Origin: Streptomyces sp. WM6386
GTDB taxonomy: Bacteria > Actinomycetota > Actinomycetes > Streptomycetales > Streptomycetaceae
Assembly: GCF_000972385.1 (NCBI RefSeq)
Contig: NZ_JXTE01000064.1
Location: forward strand, 1 to 53,378
Direction of reading: 5' to 3'
Length of the DNA stretch: 53,378 nt
Shown here: positions 41,728 through 48,912 of the stretch, piece by piece
How the letters are laid out: each line of letters begins with the position of its first letter
Position numbering within the stretch: position 1 is the stretch's first letter
Notes under the pieces: generated by a model
Database searches by the model: none
Told to the model about the DNA's origin: nothing
Seen by the model: only the letters and a program-made list of their open reading frames with translations
Made by a program: the position numbers and the translations under genes

Positions 41728-42921
41728 ATGTCGTACGTGGAGATGCCGGGCGCGAAGGTACCGATCCGTATGTGGGCCGACCCGGCGTCGGTCGAGGACG
41801 GCGCGCTCCAGCAGCTGCGCAACGTCGCGACCCTGCCGTGGATCAAGGGGCTCGCCGTGATGCCGGACGTGCATTACGGGAAGGGGGCGACGGTCGGGTC
41901 GGTCATCGCGATGCAGGGGGCTGTTTGTCCTGCGGCGGTGGGGGTGGACATCGGGTGCGGGATGTCGGCCGTCAAGACGTCTCTGACCGCCAATGATCTG
42001 CCGGGGGATCTGTCTCGGCTGCGGTCGAAGATCGAGCAGGCCATTCCGGTGGGGCGGGGGATGCATGACTCTGCCGTTGAGCCTGGGCGGTTCCATGGGC
42101 TCGCTACTGCGGGGTGGGATGAGTTTTGGGGGCGGTTCGATGGGGTTGCGGAGGCGGTGAAGTTTCGGCGGGGGCGGGCCGGTTTGCAGATGGGGACGCT
42201 CGGAGCCGGCAACCACATGATCGAAATTTGCCTTGATCAGTCAGATTCGGTCTGGCTCATGTTGCACTCCGGATCCCGGAACATCGGCAAGGAGTTGGCC
42301 GAGCACCACATCGGCGTCGCTCAGAAGCTCCCGCACAACCAGGGTCTCGTGGACCGTGACTTGGCGGTATTCGTATCGGACACTCCGCAGATGGCCGCGT
42401 ACAGGAACGATCTGTACTGGGCGCAGGAGTACGCCAAGTACAACCGCGCGATCATGATGGCCCTCTTGAAGGACGTGATCCGCAAGGAGTTCAAGAAGGC
42501 CAAACCGACCTTCGCGTCCGAGATCTCCTGCCACCACAACTATGTGGCCGAGGAGCGCTACGAGGGCATGGACCTGCTGGTCACACGTAAGGGCGCGATT
42601 CGTGCGGGATCCGGTGAGTTCGGGATCATCCCCGGTTCGATGGGCACCAGTTCGTACATCGTGAAGGGGCTCGGTAACGAGAAGGCCTTCAACTCGGCTT
42701 CGCACGGGGCGGGCCGGCGAATGAGCCGGAACGCGGCGAAGCGGCGCTTCACGGTGCGGGACCTGGAGGAGCAGACACGGGGCGTGGAGTGCCGTAAAGA
42801 TTCCGGTGTCGTGGATGAGATTCCCGGTGCTTACAAAAACATCGATCAGGTGATGGAGCAGCAGCGTGACCTGGTTGAGGTCGTCGCGAAGCTGAAGCAG
42901 TTCATCTGTGTGAAGGGCTGA
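41728..42921 (+). CDS. rtcB: RtcB-type RNA ligase (3'-phosphate splicing)
   Basis: A 397-residue manganese- and GTP-dependent ligase that joins RNA 2',3'-cyclic phosphate or 3'-phosphate ends to 5'-OH ends. All active-site groups are seen: GVDIGCGM with Cys77, LGAGNHMIE, HSGSRNIGKELAEHH, SCHHNYV, GAIRAGSGEFGIIPGSMG and the guanylylated His326 in SASHGAGRR. Length is as in E. coli RtcB (about 400), so no intein is present. ATG 41728 follows GAATGAGGACGAT. No archease or rtcR gene is adjacent; the neighbours are a convergent homing endonuclease and divergent lipoproteins. Closed by a symmetrical terminator. Confidence 0.95.
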   Translation: MSYVEMPGAKVPIRMWADPASVEDGALQQLRNVATLPWIKGLAVMPDVHYGKGATVGSVIAMQGAVCPAAVGVDIGCGMSAVKTSLTANDLPGDLSRLRSKIEQAIPVGRGMHDSAVEPGRFHGLATAGWDEFWGRFDGVAEAVKFRRGRAGLQMGTLGAGNHMIEICLDQSDSVWLMLHSGSRNIGKELAEHHIGVAQKLPHNQGLVDRDLAVFVSDTPQMAAYRNDLYWAQEYAKYNRAIMMALLKDVIRKEFKKAKPTFASEISCHHNYVAEERYEGMDLLVTRKGAIRAGSGEFGIIPGSMGTSSYIVKGLGNEKAFNSASHGAGRRMSRNAAKRRFTVRDLEEQTRGVECRKDSGVVDEIPGAYKNIDQVMEQQRDLVEVVAKLKQFICVKG

Positions 42922-42923
42922 TG

Positions 42924-42951
42924 CACGAGGCCCCCGATCGGGGGCCTCGTG
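42924..42951. terminator. Perfect palindrome terminator between rtcB and the homing endonuclease
   Basis: A 28-base perfect palindrome (CACGAGGCCCCCGA and its complement, without loop) begins three bases after the rtcB stop and ends seven bases before the end of the convergent gene; it should stop transcription both ways. Confidence 0.9.
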
Positions 42952-42958
42952 TTATCGG

Positions 42959-43792
42959 CTATCGCTCGGTGGGCATCGGGGTCTGGCCGGTCCGCAGGCG
43001 CCAGAGGCGGATGTAGCAGCTCTTCTCGGTTCGGCCGAGTTCTTTGGCTGCCGCAGCGTCGTTGTTCAGGCGCAACAACACGCGGTCCTCGTGCGCGGTC
43101 CAGCGGCGGCGGACCGGTGCAACCTTCATATCGGCCGGGCGAATCCAGGCGGATAGTGAGTCAGCCGCCGCTTGCTTGCGCTCCAATGCAAGGCAGCCAG
43201 GGTAGTAGAGGTGTGCGCTCAGCGCCTGGGCCGCCTCCGTCCAGTAGAGGATGTTGTAGATGCCGTCTCGTCTATTGCGCTTGAGGCTGCGCTCCATCCC
43301 TGTGACCTTTCCTGCGTAGAAGCAAAGGTAGGCGCCAATGGCTGTGCTGGCGGTGGTCAGAGAGATGAAGGGCAGGCCCTTGCTGGTGTAACCCACGGAG
43401 CCGTCGGCATCGAAGACACCTCGGAGGTAGTCGAGGCGTGCGAAATCCCCGTGTGGTGGGGAGATCGTCTTCGATTTGCGGCCATAGGGCAGACCGAGGT
43501 TATTGAGCAGGGTCCGGGCTTCGAGGGAACACAAGCTCCAGGTGGCCGAGTTGTGCGTCTCAGCGAAGTTCGTGGACCGCGTGCGCTCGTTGATGCTGCT
43601 GTAGTACGGCGTGAGTTTCTGGAACTTGTGCAGGAGGTCGATGTCTCGAGCGTTGATCTCGACGGTCAGGCGGCCTTTCTGGCCTGTCCCTTTCGCCAGG
43701 TGCCCGTCCGCCTGCAAGAAGCCGAACATGTACGCGTACTCCGGGACCGTGAGGTCCATGAACCGGTGAGCGTTAGGCTCGCAGTCAGCCAT
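42959..43792 (-). CDS. Free-standing LAGLIDADG homing endonuclease with C-terminal HTH
   Basis: A 277-residue monomeric LAGLIDADG endonuclease with two motifs: AYMFGFLQADG at residues 20-30 and LDYLRGVFDADG at 120-131 (catalytic Asp29 and Asp130). The C-terminal ~45 residues look like a Myb/SANT-like HTH (RRRWTAHEDRVLLRL, then GRTEKSCYIRLWRLR) that may add DNA specificity. It is lower in GC than its surroundings (36 of 60 bases at 43501-43560), showing recent acquisition. The start codon lies behind a hairpin that holds the ribosome binding site. It is convergent to rtcB, a common host of inteins and endonucleases, but rtcB is uninterrupted here. Confidence 0.88.
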   Translation of the reverse strand: MADCEPNAHRFMDLTVPEYAYMFGFLQADGHLAKGTGQKGRLTVEINARDIDLLHKFQKLTPYYSSINERTRSTNFAETHNSATWSLCSLEARTLLNNLGLPYGRKSKTISPPHGDFARLDYLRGVFDADGSVGYTSKGLPFISLTTASTAIGAYLCFYAGKVTGMERSLKRNRRDGIYNILYWTEAAQALSAHLYYPGCLALERKQAAADSLSAWIRPADMKVAPVRRRWTAHEDRVLLRLNNDAAAAKELGRTEKSCYIRLWRLRTGQTPMPTER

Positions 43793-43793
43793 G

Positions 43794-43811
43794 AGGAAGC
43801 TGATCCTTCCT
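43794..43811 (-). promoter_or_regulatory. Hairpin hiding the ribosome binding site of the homing endonuclease gene
   Basis: On the minus strand AGGAAG (43811-43806), six bases, and CTTCCT (43799-43794) form a stem directly before the ATG at 43792. The AGGAAGGA purine run would be the ribosome binding site, so folding may limit translation. Confidence 0.45.
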
Positions 43812-43820
43812 TGCTGGTCA

Positions 43821-43856
43821 GGCCCTCGGTTGGGATGCCAGTCCCAGCCGAGGGCC
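43821..43856 (-). terminator. Hairpin between the phosphatase-GNAT gene and the homing endonuclease gene
   Basis: Arms 43821-43835 and 43842-43856 are 15 bases with one G-T pair and a six-base loop. Read on the minus strand it follows the phosphatase-GNAT stop by about 80 bases, so it is probably its terminator and separates the endonuclease from that operon. Confidence 0.65.
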
Positions 43857-43936
43857 GTCGATTTGATGTTGTGGTGCGAGCCTAGATCGCCTGTTCAGGG
43901 GCCGTTTGGGTGATCGATGAGGTTCACCCCTGTGAG

Positions 43937-45202
43937 TTAACCGAGGTGCTTCTCCAGCAAGGTCACCGCGTACGGGCTGCCCGATCCGTCGTCCTTTGTG
44001 GGCTGTTCGCCGACGGCTGTGTAGCCCGCGGACTCGTAGTAGGTGCGGAGGCGGGGGTTGGTCGACAGGCAGTCCAGGCGGGCGTAGGGGCGGGCTGACT
44101 CTGAGATGCGGGACTCCGCGTGGGTCAGGAGTTCTCGGCCGGTGTGGGGTGGGGCCGTGTGGGGGGTTGTCATCAAACGGTGGATGTAGCCGGCGTCGGA
44201 GGGGCGGGGGCCCCAGGCTGCTTCGTCGGTCCACCAGAGTTCGTACGCGCCGGACAGGGTGTCGCCTGTGTGGGCCAGCCAGACTTCGCCTTCTCGCATG
44301 CGGGTGATGAAGTGGGCCTCGGTCTTTTCCTGGGGTTTCCACTGGTCGATTCCTCTGGCCAGCATCCAGAGGGAGAGGGAGTCGCGTAGGTGGACCAGGG
44401 TCTTGGCGTCCGCCGGGGTCGCCCTTCGGTAGGTGAGGGGGTGCCAGGTCGTCGGGGCCGGTTCCAGGAGGTTTTCGCGGAGCTTTGAGGAGAGGGCTTC
44501 GGCGTTCAGGCCCAGGGCCTTCGTGACGTAGCCCTCTACCGAGCCGTAGCGCGTGTTCAGGGATTGCAGGAACAGGCGCATCACCGACTCCGGGGCGCGG
44601 GCGAAGCCTGGCCAGGTCGGGGATCTGCCCTCGTTCCTCTCCCGCCAGTCCGCCAACAGGGACGAGGTCGCCAGTTCCGTGAGGCTGAAGTCCTCGATGA
44701 TCGTTCGCTCGTCGACGCCGAGCAAGGAAAGGATCAGGGCCGCCAGTTCGCCCGTGCGGTCCTTGCCGGTGGCGCAGTGGAAGGCGAGCGGGGTGTCGGA
44801 TTGTGCTGATTCCGCTACCAGTTCCAGGGCCTGGCGGATTTCCTTCGTGCCGTCCTCGGCCACTTCCATGAAGCGTTCGGCGAGGTAGGGGCCGGGGTCG
44901 ATGTCGGGGCCCAACGCCGCCTGGTTGTAGGGGCGGTGCTCGATGCTGAGGTTGACGTACTCGAAGGACGGGTGGGAGGGGACGCGGCCCTTCGCCGAAA
45001 TCTCCCAGTCGTAGCGGAGGTCGATCACCGTGCCGATACCGAGGGACAGGAAACGGCTCCAGTCCGCGGTGCCCTCGGCCAGTTTGCCTAGGGAGTCCGC
45101 TCGGTAGAGCCTGCCCGCGCGGACACGGCGGCCGTCGGTCGTCCGATAGCCGCCCACGTCGCGGAAGTTGTGCAGGGTCTCGAAGCGCAGATGTCTGTCC
45201 AC
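43937..45202 (-). CDS. Tyrosine-protein phosphatase fused to a GNAT acetyltransferase
   Basis: A 421-residue, two-domain protein. Residues 1-240 are a tyrosine/serine phosphatase of the IphP/MptpB-type (Y_phosphatase3): NFRDVGGYRTTDGRRVRAGRLYRADSL, then the P-loop HCATGKDRTG with Cys143. From about residue 255 (YRRATPADAKTLVHLRDSLS) a GNAT-type acetyltransferase domain follows, with TPHTAPPHTGRELLTHAES and RLRTYYESAGYTAVGE as motif A/B equivalents. The fusion is unusual; a short linker EPAPTTWHPLTY joins the parts. GTG 45202 starts at the family N-terminus. It lies 11 bases behind the 56-aa membrane protein gene and is the last gene of an SDR-smORF-phosphatase operon. Substrates unknown. Confidence 0.88.
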   Translation of the reverse strand: MDRHLRFETLHNFRDVGGYRTTDGRRVRAGRLYRADSLGKLAEGTADWSRFLSLGIGTVIDLRYDWEISAKGRVPSHPSFEYVNLSIEHRPYNQAALGPDIDPGPYLAERFMEVAEDGTKEIRQALELVAESAQSDTPLAFHCATGKDRTGELAALILSLLGVDERTIIEDFSLTELATSSLLADWRERNEGRSPTWPGFARAPESVMRLFLQSLNTRYGSVEGYVTKALGLNAEALSSKLRENLLEPAPTTWHPLTYRRATPADAKTLVHLRDSLSLWMLARGIDQWKPQEKTEAHFITRMREGEVWLAHTGDTLSGAYELWWTDEAAWGPRPSDAGYIHRLMTTPHTAPPHTGRELLTHAESRISESARPYARLDCLSTNPRLRTYYESAGYTAVGEQPTKDDGSGSPYAVTLLEKHLG

Positions 45203-45213
45203 GGACAGCGACC

Positions 45214-45384
45214 CTACTTCGCGTGCGTCACCGCGTAGATCATCACGAAGGCCACGATGTGGATGCCGAAGAGGAAGTACGCGAGGTAGTACCAGACGAA
45301 GCGTTCGCGCTTCTTCTCCAGTGCGAGGTGCCGGCGGTCCGACTCGTCATCGAGGTCGCCTGGGTCGCCGTGGTCGTCGGGCAT
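45214..45384 (-). CDS. Small membrane protein of 56 residues
   Basis: Translated from the minus strand: starts MPDDHGDPGDLDDESDRR, continues with a basic helix ALEKKRERF, and ends with one transmembrane segment (WYYLAYFLFGIHIVAFVMIYAV) plus THAK. The ATG at 45384 follows the SDR stop codon directly (TAGATG) and its stop is 11 bases before the phosphatase start, so spacing supports real translation. The type (acidic N-terminus, single helix, small) is common among actinobacterial small membrane proteins. I do not recognise a family. It may regulate or anchor a neighbouring product, which is inference. Confidence 0.78.
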   Translation of the reverse strand: MPDDHGDPGDLDDESDRRHLALEKKRERFVWYYLAYFLFGIHIVAFVMIYAVTHAK

Positions 45385-46161
45385 CTACAGCTCCCTGTGG
45401 ACCTTCGTGTTCGACGCCTGCGCGCGGGGGCGCAGGACCAGCAGGTCGACGTTGACGTGGTGGGGGCGGGTGACGGCCCAGGTGATCGTCTCCGCGACGT
45501 CGTCGGCCGTCAGGGGCTCGGCGACACCCTCGTAGACCTTCTCCGCCTTCTCCTTGTCGCCGCCGAAGCGGGTCACGGCGAACTCGTCCGTCTTCACCAT
45601 GCCGGGCGCGATCTCGATGACGCGGACCGGCTGGCCGACGATCTCCAGGCGGAGGGTCTCGGCGAGGACGTGGGCGCCGTGCTTGGCGGCGACGTAACCG
45701 GCGCCGCCCTCGTAGGTGCCGTGGCCGGCGGTGGAGGAGACGACGACCACCGTGCCGTCACCGCTCGCGACCAGCTTGGGGAGGAGGGCCTGGGTGACGT
45801 TCAGGGTGCCGAGGACGTTCGTCTCGTACATCGAACGCCAGTCGGCCGGGTCGCCGGTCGCGACCGGGTCGGCGCCGAGCGCGCCGCCGGCGTTGTTGAC
45901 CAGGACGCCGATCGTCCGGAAGGCCGACGCGAACTCGTCGACCGCGGCGCGGTCGGTGACGTCCAGCTGGTATGCCGTGGCCTGGGCGCCGGACGCGTTG
46001 ATCTCCGCCTCCAGGGCCTCGATGCGGTCCTTGCGGCGGGCGGTCAGGACGACGCGGTAGCCCGCGGCGGCGAGCTGTCGGGCCGTGGCGGCGCCGATTC
46101 CGCTGCTCGCACCGGTGACGACGGCGATGCGGGAGGCTGCGGACGGTGCGGCGGTGGCCAT
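45385..46161 (-). CDS. SDR family NAD(P)-dependent oxidoreductase
   Basis: A 258-residue classical short-chain dehydrogenase (YdfG/serine-dehydrogenase-like). Cofactor motif VVTGASSGIGAAT, NNAG in VLVNNAGGALG, catalytic Ser in VVVVSSTAGHG, and Tyr/Lys in GYVAAKHGAH, where the YxxxK is complete. The basic TARRKDRIEAL after beta2 suggests NADP(H). It starts at ATG 46161 (ribosome binding site CGAGGAGC) and is the first gene of an operon with a small membrane protein and the phosphatase-GNAT. Divergent from an NTF2-like gene. Confidence 0.93.
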   Translation of the reverse strand: MATAAPSAASRIAVVTGASSGIGAATARQLAAAGYRVVLTARRKDRIEALEAEINASGAQATAYQLDVTDRAAVDEFASAFRTIGVLVNNAGGALGADPVATGDPADWRSMYETNVLGTLNVTQALLPKLVASGDGTVVVVSSTAGHGTYEGGAGYVAAKHGAHVLAETLRLEIVGQPVRVIEIAPGMVKTDEFAVTRFGGDKEKAEKVYEGVAEPLTADDVAETITWAVTRPHHVNVDLLVLRPRAQASNTKVHREL

Positions 46162-46309
46162 GGGCTGCTCCTCGGGCGTGCGGACGAATGGCTCTCGCCA
46201 GGATAGGCCGGTGGGGGCGGGGTGTGATCCGTGGTCTCAGCGGGCGGGCCCCTCGCGCCTTGCCGTGGGAAAATCGAGGTGGGTGATCCTCTGTTCCTGG
46301 AGGTGGACC

Positions 46310-46741
46310 ATGGGAGAAGCGCGTGAGGTCATGGACCGGCTCACCGAGGCGGTGACGCACCCGGACCTGAAGGCCATCGCCGAGCTGTACGCGGAGGACG
46401 CGGTCGCGTTCACGCCCGACGAGGGGGAGCTGCGCGGGCGGGAGAGCATCGTCGAGTACTGGCGGCAGATGACGGAGGCGGTGCCCGAGGCGACGTTCGA
46501 GACGCTGCACGCCTACGAGACCGGTGACACGGCCATCGACGAGGGCATCTTCAGCGGGCGGAACACCGGTCCGATCCAGCTGCCCACCGGGGAGTCGCTC
46601 CCCGCGACGCAGAAGGACGTCAGGATCCGAGGGGTGGACATCGCCACGGTGAGGGACGGCCGGATCGTGGACTACCGGCTCTACTTCGACGAGATGGAGT
46701 TCCTGGGGCAGCTCGGACTGCTGCCCGACGAGACGCCGTAG
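46310..46741 (+). CDS. SnoaL/NTF2-like fold protein
   Basis: A 143-residue single-domain protein of the nuclear transport factor 2-like fold: MDRLTEAVTHPDLKAIAELYAEDAVAFTPDEG, then RESIVEYWRQM and DGRIVDYRLYFDEMEFLGQLGL. Such proteins form a small cone-shaped pocket and serve as ligand-binding or isomerase/cyclase-like enzymes; no certain substrate. ATG 46310 has GGAGGTGGACC upstream, and the longer frame to 46085 is a shadow of the SDR gene on the opposite strand. It is convergent with ynfA (13-base gap). Confidence 0.88.
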   Translation: MGEAREVMDRLTEAVTHPDLKAIAELYAEDAVAFTPDEGELRGRESIVEYWRQMTEAVPEATFETLHAYETGDTAIDEGIFSGRNTGPIQLPTGESLPATQKDVRIRGVDIATVRDGRIVDYRLYFDEMEFLGQLGLLPDETP

Positions 46742-46754
46742 CCGCCGGGCTCGC

Positions 46755-47090
46755 TCAGTTGCCCCGCGGCGCCCACATGATCACCGCCATGCCCGCGAGG
46801 CAGACCAGTGCGCCCGTGACATCCCAGCGGTCGGGTCGGTAGCCGTCCGCGACGGCGCCCCACAGGATCGAACCGGCGACGAAGATCCCGCCGTACGCGG
46901 CGAGGATGCGGCCGAAGTGGGCGTCGGGCTGGAAGGTGGCGACGAAACCGTAGGCGCCGAGAGCCAGCACGCCGCCGGCCATCCACAGCAGGCCGCGGTG
47001 CTCCCGTACGCCCTGCCAGACCAGCCAGGCCCCACCGATCTCGAAGAGGGCGGCGACGACGAAGAGGGCGGCCGAGCGCAGGACGAGCAT
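46755..47090 (-). CDS. YnfA family (UPF0060) membrane protein
   Basis: A 111-residue protein with four transmembrane helices: [24 protein letters not shown], then [33 protein letters not shown] and [16 protein letters not shown]. YnfA proteins are related to small multidrug-resistance transporters; the E. coli one is reported to export some biocides. ATG 47090 gives the standard length. A tandem repeat of 22-23 bases lies just upstream (47103-47147), a likely regulatory site. Convergent with the NTF2-like gene. Confidence 0.94.
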   Translation of the reverse strand: MLVLRSAALFVVAALFEIGGAWLVWQGVREHRGLLWMAGGVLALGAYGFVATFQPDAHFGRILAAYGGIFVAGSILWGAVADGYRPDRWDVTGALVCLAGMAVIMWAPRGN

Positions 47091-47102
47091 GCCGCGCAGC
47101 CT

Positions 47103-47147
47103 GCCATATGGGTCCACATCACCTGGCCATATGGGTCCAGTCACCTG
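47103..47147. repeat. Two-copy tandem repeat upstream of ynfA
   Basis: GCCATATGGGTCCA with (CA)TCACCTG is repeated at once: copy one 47103-47125 (23 bases), copy two 47126-47147 (22 bases). It lies in the 132-base gap between divergent ynfA and a secreted protein gene and could be a paired operator. Confidence 0.7.
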
Positions 47148-47222
47148 TTGGAGGGCGCCTGTCGCCCGCTCCGCGTGGGATACATCCGACGGTATGGCCA
47201 GGCTGGAGTGAGGAGTGCCGGT

Positions 47223-47705
47223 ATGCGGGTTGTTGCTGTGTGCGTCACGGCCGTGCTGGCGGTGTGTGGAGTGGCGCCGGGGGCTTTCGCGGGGGCGGGG
47301 GCGGGGGCCTTTCCTGGTGGGCCCGAGGCCGATCTGGCCTATCACGGTGCCGTCTCCATGGCCGCCGGCCAGGTCGAGGTGCGGTTCACGCCGCGAAATC
47401 ACGGGCCGTCGGCGGTGCCCGACGCGACGGTGCGGCTGCGCTGGTCGGAACCGCTGGCGAACCGACAGCTGCTGCCGGACGGATGCGCACGGTCGGGCCT
47501 GAGGGTGGTGCTGTGCCGGGTGGGCGCGCTGGCCGCGGACGGCCTGGGCAACCAGATCGGCTTGCGGCTGAACCTGAGGGGCAAGCCGTCGGAGGCCTTG
47601 CTGGAGCTCGACACGGTATGGAGCGGCGGAGTCCTGGACCGAAACCACGTGAACGACCAACAGCGGGTCCTGATCCTGGACACAGGCGACACGTACTACT
47701 TCTGA
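47223..47705 (+). CDS. Secreted protein of unknown function
   Basis: A 160-residue protein with a Sec signal peptide ([24 protein letters not shown]) followed by a likely all-beta domain: [42 protein letters not shown], in short a stretch typical of DUF11/CARDB-like bacterial Ig folds. Two cysteines ([12 protein letters not shown]) could form a disulfide outside the cell. The end is acidic and aromatic (DTGDTYYF). ATG 47223 follows GAGGAGTGCC. Function unknown. Followed by the second copy of the palindromic element. Confidence 0.8.
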   Translation: MRVVAVCVTAVLAVCGVAPGAFAGAGAGAFPGGPEADLAYHGAVSMAAGQVEVRFTPRNHGPSAVPDATVRLRWSEPLANRQLLPDGCARSGLRVVLCRVGALAADGLGNQIGLRLNLRGKPSEALLELDTVWSGGVLDRNHVNDQQRVLILDTGDTYYF

Positions 47706-47728
47706 CCGCGGCTGGGTGGGTGGCTGGA

Positions 47729-47817
47729 GGGAGGGATTGGCAGATCTGTCCCACGGTCCAAAGGGAAAACCGCAGGTGACGGTCTCCCCGCGGCGGACGG
47801 ATCTGCCAATCCCTCCC
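47729..47817. repeat. Dispersed palindromic element, copy 2
   Basis: Inverted repeat with arms 47729-47751 and 47795-47817, one G-T mismatch. The 79-base core 47734-47812 aligns without gaps to the reverse complement of copy 1 (23143-23221), including the middle AAAACCGCAGGTG. It lies between the secreted protein gene and the marR gene. Confidence 0.88.
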
Positions 47818-47851
47818 TTCCCTGTTCCCCGGTGCGTCGTACGATCTCTGC

Positions 47852-48337
47852 ATGGTGGAGGTGGAGGGTGGGGCCGGGCGGCGGCGGTTGCTCGATGAGT
47901 TGGGGGGCGTTTCTCGGCGGTATATGGCCTCCTACGCTCTCTTCAATCAGGCCTTCGCCGATCATCTGGGGTTGCATCCGACCGATCTGCAGTGCCTGAA
48001 TCTGCTGGCCCTGGAAGGGGGGCCCGTCACCACCGGGCGGGTCGCCGAGCTGACGGGGCTGACCACCGGGTCGGCCACGCGGCTGGTGGACCGGCTGGAG
48101 CGGGCCGGGTACGCGGTGCGGGAGCGGGACGTGGCGGACCGGCGGCGGGTGCTGGTGGCCACCGTGCCGGAGAAGCTCGCGGAGCTGACGCGGGTGTGGG
48201 ACCGGCTGGGGGGCGGGTACAACGCCCTCTTCGACGACCTCGGTGATGCCCAACTCGCCCTGATCATCGAGCACATGAGGCGTACGACGCGGTTCAGCGC
48301 CGAGCAGGTCGAGCGGCTGCGCTCCGGCGACGTCTAG
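47852..48337 (+). CDS. MarR family transcriptional regulator
   Basis: A 161-residue winged-helix regulator. The HTH covers [46 protein letters not shown], described as recognition helix [12 protein letters not shown]; the wing is [19 protein letters not shown]. Helices at both ends ([16 protein letters not shown] and [14 protein letters not shown]) form the dimer interface. ATG 47852 is used. MarR proteins repress genes for efflux or catabolism and respond to small phenolic ligands or oxidation. No target is adjacent on the divergent side; it converges with the HxlR gene (34-base gap). Confidence 0.93.
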   Translation: MVEVEGGAGRRRLLDELGGVSRRYMASYALFNQAFADHLGLHPTDLQCLNLLALEGGPVTTGRVAELTGLTTGSATRLVDRLERAGYAVRERDVADRRRVLVATVPEKLAELTRVWDRLGGGYNALFDDLGDAQLALIIEHMRRTTRFSAEQVERLRSGDV

Positions 48338-48371
48338 TCGGACGGCCGGACAGCCAGTCGGTCAGTCCGCG

Positions 48372-48770
48372 TCAGTCCGTGGTGTCGTAGCGCTCGCGGG
48401 CCTGGTGGACCTCGTCGATGTGGGTCTCCGCCCAGGCCTTCACCGCGGTCAGGAGTACGGCCAGGCTGTGGCCGAGCGGGGTGAGTTCGTAGTCGACGCG
48501 GACCGGGACGGACGGGGTGACCGTGCGGACGAGGATGCCGTCGCGTTCCAGCGCGCGCACGGTCTGCGTGAGCATCTTGGGGCTGACGCCGGCGATCTTG
48601 CGGGTGAGGTCGCTGTAGCGCATCGGGCCGGTGGAGAGGGCCGCAACGACGAGGCTGACCCACTTGTCGCTGAGCCGGTCCAGCAGCTGGTTGGTGGGGC
48701 AGCCGCGGATGAACGCGTCGTACTCGACACGGGCCTGCTCGCGCCGCTGGGCCGCGGTCATGGTCGGCAT
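48372..48770 (-). CDS. HxlR family transcriptional regulator
   Basis: A 132-residue winged-helix regulator of the HxlR/YodB type. The family start FIRGCPTNQLLDRLSDKWVSLVVAAL carries the conserved cysteine near the N-terminus that senses quinones or electrophiles in YodB/HypR; then MRYSDLTRKIAGVSPKMLTQTVRALERDG is the HTH. It is divergent from a zinc-less quinone oxidoreductase across a 142-base gap that holds a TTACT-AGTAA palindrome. This arrangement strongly suggests it represses that gene in response to quinone stress. Confidence 0.94.
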   Translation of the reverse strand: MPTMTAAQRREQARVEYDAFIRGCPTNQLLDRLSDKWVSLVVAALSTGPMRYSDLTRKIAGVSPKMLTQTVRALERDGILVRTVTPSVPVRVDYELTPLGHSLAVLLTAVKAWAETHIDEVHQARERYDTTD

Positions 48771-48810
48771 GGCTCACCTCCGGGGTGCTTACGCACTTCC
48801 AGGTAACTAC

Positions 48811-48827
48811 TTACTGATAGATAGTAA
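48811..48827. promoter_or_regulatory. Candidate HxlR operator
   Basis: TTACT-N7-AGTAA (48811-48827) with a further TAACTA/TAGTAA sequence around it lies in the divergent gap, in an AT-rich block unlike the flanking DNA. HxlR/YodB-type operators are commonly TTACT/AGTAA-like palindromes. Confidence 0.6.
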
Positions 48828-48912
48828 CTCTTCCTAGGGTTGTTGGCAGTGAAGGGGGATTCCTTTCAAGCGGGGAATGCCCACAAACGCCAATAAAACC
48901 AGGAGACTTGGC

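Noticed and set aside
42959..43792. The homing endonuclease as part of an rtcB intein
   Set aside because: It lies on the opposite strand outside an intact rtcB and has no splicing-domain motifs.
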